A stretch of 64,000 nt of DNA, taken from the NCBI RefSeq assembly GCF_011045835.1, contig NZ_CP047349.1, forward strand, positions 3,162,001 through 3,226,000. Direction: 5' to 3'. Shown here piece by piece: positions 8,938 to 17,282 of this stretch (the stretch's first letter is position 1; each line of letters begins with the position of its first letter). The translations under genes and the position numbers were made by a program. Below the pieces are notes generated by a model that saw only the letters and a list, made by a program, of their open reading frames with translations, was not told where the DNA came from and searched no databases. The stretch comes from Proteus terrae subsp. cibarius (GTDB taxonomy: Bacteria > Pseudomonadota > Gammaproteobacteria > Enterobacterales > Enterobacteriaceae).

Positions 8938-10005
8938 ATGAATAACACAATTTGGTTTATGGAAGGTTTATCATCACAACGCGATATAATTCAAAGTGTT
9001 AAAGACTTTGCAAAACAGCAGCACCAAGAGATCTTTGTGCTTGCATCTCATCGTCATACTCGAAATGAGATTTTATCGCTTGCTGATGGGGCTTTTTATG
9101 AACCTCTTGAAGAGACATTACGCTTAAAATTTATCGCTGATGTTGTAAAACAGCACCAAGTCAGTGTCATTCACACGGGCCGTAATAGCGCATGGTTTGA
9201 ATTACATCGCCAAGAAATTGAGTCGTTGGGGGTCAAATTAACAACCGGAGCCACACAACTTGAACAGCTTCAGTTAGCTGATAATAAAGTCGCCTTTGCA
9301 CAAGCAATGGAACAATGTGGACTTCCCACGGTACCTTCTATTTACATTGAATCGATCGATGACTTAAAAGAGCATATAAAAGAGCCTCCTTTTGGTGAAA
9401 CTCCTTTATGTATCAAACCTGTAAAAGGGATTTATGGCATGGGTTTTTGGCGTTTTGATAATCAAGTTTCGCCGATGGCACTGTTTAATCACCCAGAAAA
9501 TCGCCAAGTCAATCCTCAACAATATCTTGATGCATTAAAAGCGGTTGAGCGTTTTGAACCTTTAGTCTTAATGCCTTATTTACCGGGTCCAGAATACTCG
9601 GTGGATATGGTGGTTGAGCAAGGTAATGTTATTGCCGCTGTTGCTCGACGCAAAGAGGGTGCAATACAGCATTTGGAAATTTCAGGTGAAGCTTATGAAT
9701 TAGGTAAAGCGTGCGCAACAGCGATGAAAGCCGATGGGCTTGTGAATGTGCAGACTCGAAATAATCATCAAGGTCGCCCGCTCTTACTTGAAATTAATAT
9801 GCGCCCTTCTGGTGGTATTGGTTATACCCAACATTGTGGAATTAACCTTGCAGGTATTTTTGCTTTACGCCAATTAGGATTAATGAGTATTGAAGAGGCT
9901 CAAGCCCAAAATAACCATTTTACACCAACAAAAATACGCTCAATCACCGATTCTATTGTTTTCAATTCAACGTTAACAAACTTAATCAGTACGGATAATA
10001 ATTAA
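8938..10005 (+). CDS. ATP-grasp enzyme of the Ter biosynthetic cluster
   Basis: A 355-residue ATP-grasp ligase, first of five genes that accompany ter operons and are predicted to make a nucleoside-like or peptide-modified small molecule. ATP-grasp features are CIKPVKGIYGMGFWRF (nucleotide-binding Lys and Gly loop), VLMPYLPGPEYSVD, and the metal-binding LEINMRPSGGIGY. I chose the ATG at 8938 because the family core begins at TIWFMEGLSS. The in-frame ATG at 8860 would add 26 residues that look unlike the family. Neither start has a strong Shine-Dalgarno. The substrate is unknown. Confidence 0.85.
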   Translation: MNNTIWFMEGLSSQRDIIQSVKDFAKQQHQEIFVLASHRHTRNEILSLADGAFYEPLEETLRLKFIADVVKQHQVSVIHTGRNSAWFELHRQEIESLGVKLTTGATQLEQLQLADNKVAFAQAMEQCGLPTVPSIYIESIDDLKEHIKEPPFGETPLCIKPVKGIYGMGFWRFDNQVSPMALFNHPENRQVNPQQYLDALKAVERFEPLVLMPYLPGPEYSVDMVVEQGNVIAAVARRKEGAIQHLEISGEAYELGKACATAMKADGLVNVQTRNNHQGRPLLLEINMRPSGGIGYTQHCGINLAGIFALRQLGLMSIEEAQAQNNHFTPTKIRSITDSIVFNSTLTNLISTDNN

Positions 10006-10007
10006 TA

Positions 10008-11156
10008 ATGAAAAATAGTATGAGTGACTCATCCGTTTATCGTCGCCCTCTTTCTTGTGGCACATTAAGTGTGACGCCAAATTGCCCTATTGAGTTACTT
10101 GATGAATTATTTGATATTGCAGAAAGACGCAATCCTAAGCGTGCATTTTTATTTGTCAGTAAAGTATTGGGGCGTCATATTCCTGTTTCACCGAAAAAAA
10201 TGCGTGAAACCTATCAAAAGCTTGCCGGTCAATTTCCTGACTCACTTGAAGGCCCTATTCTGTTTATTGGTATGGCAGAAACCGCAGTCGGTTTAGGTGC
10301 TGGCGTTTTTGATGAAGTGAGAAATCGCTATCAAAAAGCCATTTATTTAACATCAACACGTCATCCTGTTGATCAGGGTGAATTGCTGTGTGAATTTAAA
10401 GAAAATCACAGCCACGCGACCGATCACTTACTCTATTTGCCTAAAACAGCAGAGCAACGCCAGTGGGTACAACAAGCAAAAACGGTTGTATTAATTGATG
10501 ATGAAGCCACTACGGGTAATACCTTTATTAACCTGCTTTCAGCACTACGTGAAGAAGGCGGATTAACCCATATTGAGCAGGTTATCGCTGTAACCTTGAC
10601 TGATTGGAGTGGTGATTCTATTGCTGAGCGCTCTCCATTACCGATTAAGACTCTCTCTTTAGTTCAAGGGAAATGGCAATGGGATGCCGATCCGAATGCG
10701 CCTTTACCTGTTATGCCTAATGTTAATATTACTGCATCCGGGCAAGTTGCGATCACCGGTAAACAGAGCTGGGGTCGATTAGGAATGACAACACCGGCAA
10801 GCGATCTAGGCTTATCCATCAATGCTTCTTTGGGTGAAAAGATCCTTGTTTTAGGATCAGGAGAATTTGTCTGGGAACCGTTCTTACTCGCTGAACGTCT
10901 TGAAAAACAAGGTGCTATCGTAAAATATAGCTCGACAACCCGTTCACCTATTTCAACTAATTTTGCTATTCAATCAGCGATTACATTTACTGATAATTAT
11001 GGTTTAGGTATTCCTAACTTCGTCTATAACGTGGCTCATCAACAATTTGATCGCATTTTGCTTTGTTGTGAAACACCAGCCGAAAGTATTGACCAACAAC
11101 TGATTGAAGCCCTCAATAAAGTTGCCCCTATTGTTGAGGTAATCAGTTATGACTAA
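10008..11156 (+). CDS. Phosphoribosyltransferase with C-terminal TRSP-type domain
   Basis: A 382-residue protein. Its N-terminal half is a type I phosphoribosyltransferase, shown by the PRPP-binding signature VVLIDDEATTGNT near residue 160. The C-terminal part (about 235-382, with GKILVLGSGEFVWEPFLL-like sequence) fits the TRSP domain known as a fusion partner in ter-linked operons. It would transfer or process a ribose-5-phosphate unit in the pathway. The start is 2 bases after the ATP-grasp stop and the end overlaps the HAD gene by 8 bases, so the genes are tightly coupled. A second Met at 10020 is possible. Confidence 0.85.
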   Translation: MKNSMSDSSVYRRPLSCGTLSVTPNCPIELLDELFDIAERRNPKRAFLFVSKVLGRHIPVSPKKMRETYQKLAGQFPDSLEGPILFIGMAETAVGLGAGVFDEVRNRYQKAIYLTSTRHPVDQGELLCEFKENHSHATDHLLYLPKTAEQRQWVQQAKTVVLIDDEATTGNTFINLLSALREEGGLTHIEQVIAVTLTDWSGDSIAERSPLPIKTLSLVQGKWQWDADPNAPLPVMPNVNITASGQVAITGKQSWGRLGMTTPASDLGLSINASLGEKILVLGSGEFVWEPFLLAERLEKQGAIVKYSSTTRSPISTNFAIQSAITFTDNYGLGIPNFVYNVAHQQFDRILLCCETPAESIDQQLIEALNKVAPIVEVISYD

Positions 11157-11919
11157 GCCTGTTATTTTAACTGATCTCGACGACACCTTATTTCAAACGC
11201 GCCGTAAAATGGTCGATGAGTTAGCGCTAGAACCCTATAAAACCGGTGCGCTCGACAGAAGCTTAGAACCCCGTAGCTTTATGACTCAAGAGCAAGCCAT
11301 GCTTGTCGATTGGATGTTAGAGCACGCAGATTTAATTCCAGTTACTGCGCGCGGAACGGAAGAAATAAGCAGAGTCACCATTGCGTTTCATTCTTGGGCG
11401 ATCACCACACATGGTGCGGTGATCTTAACGCCTGAAGGTAATGCAGATACACAATGGCAAAACCATATCATTCAAAGCTTATCGCCTTATACACAGCGTT
11501 TGCTGACGCTACAACAATCAATTACACAATTGATGGCACAGAGAAATATTGATGGTTGGGCACGTATTAATTATGAATATGGTGATTTGCCTATTTATTT
11601 AGTCATGAAGCATAACGATAGCACTCGCTTAGACGAGCTATACGCCATAGGTGATGAAATAGAAAAAACATTTTCAACCGACGGTTTTTATATTCATCGC
11701 AACAGCAACAATATTGCTTGGTTACCCGAGCCTATCGAAAAAGGCAAAGCTGTCACCTATTTGCTCAATAAATTAAAAGCTGAGCGAGGTGTTTTCCCTG
11801 TGATTGGACTTGGTGACAGCCTTAGTGATCATCGCTTTATGAAATTATGCAGTTGGTATGGGCTTCCTCGCCAAAGCCAATTTGCAGATGCGATTAACAC
11901 AAAAATTTTTGGAGAATAA
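11149..11919 (+). CDS. HAD family hydrolase of the Ter biosynthetic cluster
   Basis: A 256-residue HAD-superfamily hydrolase. Motif I is TDLDDTLF (residues 8-15), the middle Thr motif is PVTARGTEE, and the acidic motif IV is GLGDSLSDHRFM. The cap between them resembles Cof/sucrose-phosphatase-like HADs. It presumably removes a phosphate from a pathway intermediate. It begins inside the end of the PRTase gene (ATGACTAA overlap) and ends 2 bases before the next start. Confidence 0.85.
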   Translation: MTKPVILTDLDDTLFQTRRKMVDELALEPYKTGALDRSLEPRSFMTQEQAMLVDWMLEHADLIPVTARGTEEISRVTIAFHSWAITTHGAVILTPEGNADTQWQNHIIQSLSPYTQRLLTLQQSITQLMAQRNIDGWARINYEYGDLPIYLVMKHNDSTRLDELYAIGDEIEKTFSTDGFYIHRNSNNIAWLPEPIEKGKAVTYLLNKLKAERGVFPVIGLGDSLSDHRFMKLCSWYGLPRQSQFADAINTKIFGE

Positions 11920-11921
11920 AC

Positions 11922-12998
11922 ATGATGGATCATAAGCCATTTTCTGGCTCTTATGTATCAGGTGATGTCGATTTCCTACTTCAACCGGTGAATATAGAAA
12001 TGACACCCGTTGAGTTAAAAGAAGAGCTGATACAGTCGGGTAAACTCCACTATTCTGACATGCTAAGCCAAGAGCCAGAGCCAACAACGTGGCATTTAGA
12101 TCTCTTTGAAAAAGCACTGGAAACAGGTGCAACACGTTTAGCAACTGAAGTCATCATGTTGGCTAAATCACTGATTGAACGCTTTGGTGATACCCCAATA
12201 ATCCTAACAAGCCTGGTTCGTGCAGGTGTTCCTTTAGGCGTCATGTTGCAACAAACATTGCGTAAAATGGGAAAAAACTCTTATCACTACGGTATTAGTA
12301 TTATTCGAGATAGAGGTATTGATAGTGAAGCTCTTTCATGGATAGAACAACGCCATGGTACAGAAGGTATTGTTTTTGTTGATGGATGGACAGGAAAAGG
12401 CGCTATTACAGGTGAACTTATTCGTTCATTATCAGGACGAAAAGGTTATCCACCTCAACCTCGTCTTGTCGTCCTTGCTGATCCTTGTGGCTGTGCATGG
12501 TTAAGTGCCAGCGATGAAGATTGGCTTATCCCTTTTGGGATCATGGGTGCACCTGTTTCAGGATTAATTTCACGTTCAATTTGGACTGAAAAAGGCTTTC
12601 ACGGTTTTGTGGATTGCCAACATTTAAAACAGTATGAATGCAGTCGTTACCTTGTTGATACTGTTGGAAAAGTCGTTGATGCATTAATTGATAACGATAT
12701 TCCACTCGCCACATTTAAAGAACAACAATCAGACTTAAAAAAGCTGAGCGAAAACGTCGTTAGTTCACTTGCAAACAAATATGATATTTCAAATATCAAT
12801 CGTATAAAACCCGGTATTGCTGAAGCCACACGCGCTGTTTTACGCCGTGTACCTGACCATGTTCTTGTAAGAGAAATAACCGATCCTGATGTTGCGTTAC
12901 TGGTTTATCTTGCGCAGGAAAAAAATATTGCTGTTATTGAGGCAGGGCAAGCGCTTGGTCAATATCGTGCAGTGACTATCATTAAAAAGGTGAAATAA
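11922..12998 (+). CDS. StiP-like / PELOTA-PRTase family protein
   Basis: A 358-residue protein of the family often annotated as cysteine protease StiP. Comparative genomics describes it as a PRTase-like domain fused to a PELOTA-type RNA-binding domain. Sequence landmarks are FGDTPIILTSLVRAGVPLG (a PRTase-like substrate loop), GIVFVDGWTGKGAITGEL (a PRPP-loop-like segment with DGWTGKG) and DPCGCAWLSASDEDWLIPFG, followed by a C-terminal domain with ISNINRIKPGIAEATRAVL. It is the second PRTase-type enzyme in the operon. GGAG lies 7 bases before the ATG. The protease label is poorly founded; enzymatic function is unproven. Confidence 0.8.
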   Translation: MMDHKPFSGSYVSGDVDFLLQPVNIEMTPVELKEELIQSGKLHYSDMLSQEPEPTTWHLDLFEKALETGATRLATEVIMLAKSLIERFGDTPIILTSLVRAGVPLGVMLQQTLRKMGKNSYHYGISIIRDRGIDSEALSWIEQRHGTEGIVFVDGWTGKGAITGELIRSLSGRKGYPPQPRLVVLADPCGCAWLSASDEDWLIPFGIMGAPVSGLISRSIWTEKGFHGFVDCQHLKQYECSRYLVDTVGKVVDALIDNDIPLATFKEQQSDLKKLSENVVSSLANKYDISNINRIKPGIAEATRAVLRRVPDHVLVREITDPDVALLVYLAQEKNIAVIEAGQALGQYRAVTIIKKVK

Positions 12999-13942
12999 TG
13001 ATTGAACGATTATCCCCGTGGAATTTAGGGGCAACGCTTTATATGCCTGCAACACGAACAGATATCGCAACAACAATCATCAACCAGAAAATTGAAGGGT
13101 TACGCTCTTTAATTATCTGTTTAGAAGATGCCGTGAGTGATGCCGATATTCCTGTTGCGTTAGAAAATTTGGCCACGTTATTAAATACCTTAGTAGAACA
13201 CAAAAAAAACAGTGATTGTAGCCATTGGCCACTACTGTTTATTCGCCCTCGTCACACTGAAATGGGTCAATGGATCACTGAAAACCTTGATGTCAGTGCT
13301 ATAGATGGTCTTGTTTTGCCTAAATTCACGCAAGCTTCTCTGCCAATTTGGTGGAATATTATTGAAAATACGCATTTATGTATGATGCCAACACTTGAAA
13401 CAGAAGAAGTGTTTGATGTTATTCAAATGACAGAGCTTGCAAACCATCTATTAACTCACCCTTGCCATAATAGAATTATCGCATTACGTATTGGTGGCAA
13501 TGATTTAATGAATGTTATTTCTCTTAGACGTAATCGCCAATTAACACTTTATGATGGCCCAATGGGTTACGTGATAAAAATGTTGGTTGCTGTCTTTGGT
13601 GCTCGCCAGTTCGCCCTTACTGCGCCTGTTTGTGAGCATATTGATGATCATCATATTATGGATAAAGAGCTGGCACTTGATATTGCCAATGGCCTTGTTG
13701 GTAAAACGGCAATTCATCCAAAGCAAATTCATAAAATTGAACAAGCACTCATGGTGCCTCAATCTGATCATTCAGATGCATTGCGTATTTTAAATTCAAC
13801 ACAAGCCGTCTTTAAATCACAAGGTGCAATGTGTGAACCGGCAACACATCGTCGTTGGGCATTAAGTATTTTAACTAGAGCTAAAATTTATGGCATTATT
13901 CCTAACCAACAAAATAATGCTCAACGTTTTAACGCAACATAA
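12998..13942 (+). CDS. HpcH/HpaI aldolase / citrate lyase (CitE)-like enzyme
   Basis: A 314-residue TIM-barrel protein of the CitE/HpcH family. It has LIICLEDAVSDAD (metal-binding Glu/Asp), LFIRPRHTEMG, GLVLPKFTQ, MPTLETEEVFD and the late KTAIHPKQI motif typical of CitE. These enzymes make or break C-C bonds, often next to a CoA or phosphate group. In ter clusters this gene closes the biosynthetic set. Its ATG overlaps the StiP-like stop (TAATG), giving translational coupling. Confidence 0.88.
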   Translation: MIERLSPWNLGATLYMPATRTDIATTIINQKIEGLRSLIICLEDAVSDADIPVALENLATLLNTLVEHKKNSDCSHWPLLFIRPRHTEMGQWITENLDVSAIDGLVLPKFTQASLPIWWNIIENTHLCMMPTLETEEVFDVIQMTELANHLLTHPCHNRIIALRIGGNDLMNVISLRRNRQLTLYDGPMGYVIKMLVAVFGARQFALTAPVCEHIDDHHIMDKELALDIANGLVGKTAIHPKQIHKIEQALMVPQSDHSDALRILNSTQAVFKSQGAMCEPATHRRWALSILTRAKIYGIIPNQQNNAQRFNAT

Positions 13943-14004
13943 AATACTTTATAACGGGCAGTAATCTCTATGAGATAAAATAATTATCTTATATTGATAT
14001 CGAT

Positions 14005-14051
14005 TTATAAGTGTCTAGTTAAAGCATGTTATCTTTAACTAGAACTTATAA
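14005..14051. repeat. Long interrupted inverted repeat
   Basis: Two-part dyad between the CitE-like gene and terW: TTATAAGT (14005-14012) and CTAGTTAAAG (14015-14024) pair with CTTTAACTAG (14033-14042) and ACTTATAA (14044-14051). There is an 8-base loop. It is AT-rich and lacks a directly adjoining T-run, so it could be a weak terminator or a protein-binding site. Confidence 0.6.
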
Positions 14052-14227
14052 GAGTAACGCAAACTTTTTATTTAAAAAAAAGTATATATTTTTTATTTCA
14101 ATTATTAATTTATACTACATTTAATAGGAAGCTTATTTTATTTATCCTTGTCAACAAAGAACAAGAATAATAGAAATGATTGCTGAATATTTTAACACAC
14201 GAATGACATAATAAGTGGTAACTAAGC

Positions 14228-14719
14228 ATGCAATTAAGCACTCGACAGGTCAGAGTCTTTACACTGGCAACCCTTTTAAGCTCAGGAAAAAAGGTTCCAA
14301 CCATTAAGATTATTTCCGCTCTTGAATGCTCAGAGCCTACGTTAACGCGCGTTTTAAAAGAGATAAGAGATTCTTATGGCGCTGAAATAAAGTACAGCAA
14401 AGCTTCTCGCGCATATCAAATGACTGAACGAGGTCAACTCGATAGTAAAGCATTACGCCGTATGCGTGAGGCATTATCTGCCAGTGAAGATCTTCGCCAC
14501 AATGGAATGACAAGCCGAGTTTATCTCGATAAAGATAAGAAAAAATCAGTTTCACTTTCATTAAAAATGTCGGCATTACGTAAGATTGATAGATTATCTT
14601 ATTTAAAGAATTCCACACGTAGTGAAGCTGTTGAATTATTAGTTGATCACTATATTGAAAATTTAATTCAATCAACACTTGCTGAAATAGCCGAGAAAGA
14701 AAAAGAAAAAAAGAATTAA
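14228..14719 (+). CDS. terW: Ter operon transcriptional regulator TerW
   Basis: A 163-residue DNA-binding protein closely resembling TerW of plasmid and O157 ter islands: it opens MQLSTRQVRVFTLATLL and contains LECSEPTLTRVLKEIRDSYGAEIKYSK. The N-terminal part (about 1-65) reads as a winged helix-turn-helix. The C-terminal segment (about 98-145, KSVSLSLKMSALRKIDRL followed by STRSEAVELLVDHY) has the ribbon-helix-helix pattern. TerW is reported elsewhere to control terZABCDE. It is monocistronic and followed at once by a strong terminator. Confidence 0.92.
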   Translation: MQLSTRQVRVFTLATLLSSGKKVPTIKIISALECSEPTLTRVLKEIRDSYGAEIKYSKASRAYQMTERGQLDSKALRRMREALSASEDLRHNGMTSRVYLDKDKKKSVSLSLKMSALRKIDRLSYLKNSTRSEAVELLVDHYIENLIQSTLAEIAEKEKEKKN

Positions 14720-14738
14720 AAATAGATAATAAAAAGTG

Positions 14739-14766
14739 ACTTGATACTTCGGTATCAAGTTATTTT
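14739..14766 (+). terminator. UUCG-tetraloop terminator after terW
   Basis: A perfect 9-bp stem (ACTTGATAC 14739-14747, GTATCAAGT 14752-14760) closed by C(TTCG)G and followed by TATTTTT. This is a textbook intrinsic terminator. Confidence 0.95.
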
Positions 14767-15241
14767 TCATAAGCCAATAAAAATGAAAAATATATATAAA
14801 AACCTATTTAATAAATTTAATTTATATATTAAATCTTAATCTTATTCTATTTTAAATTACGTTAAAAATAGAATTCACCAATACGCTAACATTTTGAATT
14901 AATTATTTTTTCATAATTTTTATTGTTTTTAATTAAATAGTATTTATACCTAGTCATTATAAGTCAATCATTTAGCATCATTCTTATTGTGATGGCATAA
15001 TAAAAAATATTTTCTTTAATAAAATTAAATCACTTAACCACTCAATTTAAGAGTGAAAGACAGCTTAATTACTCTTTTATTTTACTTTTCAAATTATCTT
15101 TATTCAGATTAATAATATTGGACAATCATCACTGCGTTTTTTCCCTAATTTAATTAAACTAAGCATTATCTCAATTAAACACCTTCATGAGTCGGTTAGT
15201 ATATTAATCGCTTATTTCTATCTCACTCACAGGATAAATGC
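14767..15241. other. AT-rich gene-free stretch upstream of terY1
   Basis: About 475 bases with no plausible ORF. It is very AT-rich with many short A/T runs. It must contain the promoter of the terY1-terX-terY2 unit; an AGGA sits just before the terY1 ATG. I see no clear RNA gene. Confidence 0.6.
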
Positions 15242-15880
15242 ATGAGAAGATTGCCAGTTTACCTTTTACTTGATACATCAGGTTCTATGTATGGAGAACC
15301 TATTGCAGCAGTAAAAAATGGCGTTGAAATGCTCTTATCAACACTACGCCAAGATCCTTACGCATTAGAAACTGCTTATATTTCTATCATCACCTTTGAT
15401 TCAACCGCACAACAGATTGTGCCACTCACTGATTTAATTAATTTTAAAGTACCTGATTTAGTCGCAAGTGGAACAACTGCATTAGGTTCAGCGCTAACTT
15501 TAGTTTCTAGTCGTATTGAAAAAGAAGTACAAAAAACCACAGCTGAAACAAAAGGCGATTGGCGCCCATTAGTTTTTGTGATGACAGATGGCGCCCCCAC
15601 AGACGATTGGAAAAAAGGCGTTGAGAAATTTAAAGCGGCACGCACGGGTGTTGTTATTGCGTGTGCGGCAGGACGAGCAGCACAAACTGATGTGCTCAAA
15701 AATATCACCGAAATTGTATTACAGCTAGATACTGCGGACTCTAACACCATTAAGTCATTCTTTAAGTGGGTTTCAGCCAGTATTTCTGTCGGTAGTCAAA
15801 AGGTCGATTTAACAAAGAAAGATATTAGTGATCTTGATGACTTACCACCGCCACCTCCTGAGGTTAACGTTGTACTTTAA
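15242..15880 (+). CDS. terY: TerY1, von Willebrand factor A domain protein
   Basis: A 212-residue vWA protein. The MIDAS metal-binding motif DTSGS is complete (Asp11, Ser13, Ser15), followed by the Thr in ASGTTALGSAL and the Asp in VMTDGAPTDDW. TerY proteins are cytosolic metal-dependent protein-binding modules tied to TerD-type proteins and to the kinase/phosphatase genes downstream. The C-terminus is a Pro-rich tail, LPPPPPEVNVVL, shared with TerY2. It starts the terY1-terX-terY2 unit; terX follows after 17 bases. Confidence 0.93.
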   Translation: MRRLPVYLLLDTSGSMYGEPIAAVKNGVEMLLSTLRQDPYALETAYISIITFDSTAQQIVPLTDLINFKVPDLVASGTTALGSALTLVSSRIEKEVQKTTAETKGDWRPLVFVMTDGAPTDDWKKGVEKFKAARTGVVIACAAGRAAQTDVLKNITEIVLQLDTADSNTIKSFFKWVSASISVGSQKVDLTKKDISDLDDLPPPPPEVNVVL

Positions 15881-15897
15881 ATAAAAAAGGAATGAAT

Positions 15898-16539
15898 ATG
15901 TCTGTTAGTTTAAAAAAAGGACAAGGTGTTAGTTTAAAGAAAAATGAATATGACCTTTCCTCTGTCACTATCGGTTTAGGCTGGGATATCAACGAAGAAA
16001 AACGTGGATTTCTTGGTGGGCTTTTTGGTAAAAAAAGTGAAGAATACGATTTAGATGTTATCGCCTTTTTATGTGGCGAAAACGGTAAAGTTAACGATTT
16101 GGGACAAATTGAAGGCGGACAACCTTCCCTCGTCAATGGCGATATTATTTTCTTTAATAGCTTACAACACAAATCTGGACAGATTTGGTTAACGGGTGAT
16201 AACCGAACCGGCGCAGGCGATGGAGACGATGAGCAGATCATCGTGAAATTAAACACTCTTGATCCTAAATTTACCAAAATTGTCTTTATTGTTCAGATTT
16301 ACAATGGTCGAGAGCTACAACAACACTTCGGTAAAGTACAAAACGCCTTTATCCGCGCTGTTGATGCCCAAAATATCGAAATGGCTCGTTTTGATTTATC
16401 TGGAGGTGAAGCCTTCAACAACCAACGTTCAATGCTGTTTGCTGAATTAGTCAGAGAAGAAAATGGCTGGAAACTTAACGCCATTGGCGAGCCTTCAAGT
16501 TCAGATAGCTTCATTTCTTACTTAAAGGACTTCACCTAA
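15898..16539 (+). CDS. terX: TerX, TerD-domain protein
   Basis: A 213-residue TerD-domain protein. It has the N-terminal MSVSLKKGQGVSLKK pattern, GLGWD, a GFLGGLFG insertion (37-44), YDLDVIAFL, and the calcium motif GDNRTGAGDGDDE. The start at 15898 is preferred because GGA lies 6 bases upstream and the protein then opens like TerD. An ATG two codons earlier (15892) overlaps that Shine-Dalgarno. It lies between two vWA genes and overlaps terY2 by 1 base, so a physical TerX-TerY complex is likely. Confidence 0.92.
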   Translation: MSVSLKKGQGVSLKKNEYDLSSVTIGLGWDINEEKRGFLGGLFGKKSEEYDLDVIAFLCGENGKVNDLGQIEGGQPSLVNGDIIFFNSLQHKSGQIWLTGDNRTGAGDGDDEQIIVKLNTLDPKFTKIVFIVQIYNGRELQQHFGKVQNAFIRAVDAQNIEMARFDLSGGEAFNNQRSMLFAELVREENGWKLNAIGEPSSSDSFISYLKDFT

Positions 16540-17177
16540 TGAGAAGACTTCCCGTTTACCTATTAATTGATACTTCAGGATCAATGAGAGGTGAATCTAT
16601 TCATGCAGTTAACGTAGGGATACAAACAATGCTTAATGCATTGAGACAAGATCCTTACGCATTAGAAAGTGTGCATATCTCCATCATTACCTATGATAAT
16701 GAGGCACGCGAATTTATCCCATTAACCGCATTAGAAGATTTCCAATTCTCTGATATCACTGTGCCGAGTTCTGGCGGTACTTTTACGGGTGCAGCGCTGG
16801 AGTGTTTAATCAAGTGTGTCGATCGTGATATTAAACGCTCTGATGGTGACCAAAAAGGTGACTGGCGTCCCCTCGTCTTTTTAATGACCGATGGCACACC
16901 TTCAGATGCTTACGCCTATGGTGAAGCGATTAAAGAAGTGAAAAAACGTTCATTTGGTTCGATCATCGCTTGTGCTGTTGGCCCGAAAGCCAAACACGAT
17001 CACCTTAAAGAACTCACATCTCAAGTAGTGGCTTTAGAAACGCTAGACTCCAATGCCTTCTCTGGCTTCTTTAAATGGGTTTCTGCCAGTGTTGCATCCG
17101 GCAGTTCAAGTGCAGGCGTGAATACGGATAAAGATACCCTACCGCCACCACCTCCTGAAATCCAACTGGTACTGTGA
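16539..17177 (+). CDS. TerY2, von Willebrand factor A domain protein
   Basis: A 212-residue paralogue of TerY1 with the same length and architecture. MIDAS is DTSGS (Asp11, Ser13, Ser15), the Thr loop is SGGTFTGAAL, and the Asp motif is LMTDGTPSDAY. It also ends in a Pro-rich tail, LPPPPPEIQLVL. Its start overlaps the terX stop (TAATG). A terminator follows 5 bases after the stop, so terY1-terX-terY2 form one transcription unit. Confidence 0.92.
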   Translation: MRRLPVYLLIDTSGSMRGESIHAVNVGIQTMLNALRQDPYALESVHISIITYDNEAREFIPLTALEDFQFSDITVPSSGGTFTGAALECLIKCVDRDIKRSDGDQKGDWRPLVFLMTDGTPSDAYAYGEAIKEVKKRSFGSIIACAVGPKAKHDHLKELTSQVVALETLDSNAFSGFFKWVSASVASGSSSAGVNTDKDTLPPPPPEIQLVL

Positions 17178-17182
17178 TCCGC

Positions 17183-17220
17183 AAAAGCAAAGCGCTTCAA
17201 AAGGCTTTGCTTTTATTTTA
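17183..17220 (+). terminator. Terminator after terY2
   Basis: A perfect 11-bp stem (17183-17193 with 17204-17214), a 10-base loop, and a T-rich tail. It separates the terY1-X-Y2 unit from the downstream vWA/phosphatase/kinase unit, which therefore needs its own promoter in 17221-17282 or readthrough. Confidence 0.88.
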
Positions 17221-17282
17221 TTCAGGCTTTGGTTTATTCATCACAATACATAACAGCCACAATAAAGTGATAAGGTACAACA

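Noticed and set aside
15376..15750. 124-codon minus-strand ORF within terY1
   Set aside because: Shadow of a strongly supported vWA gene with a complete MIDAS motif.
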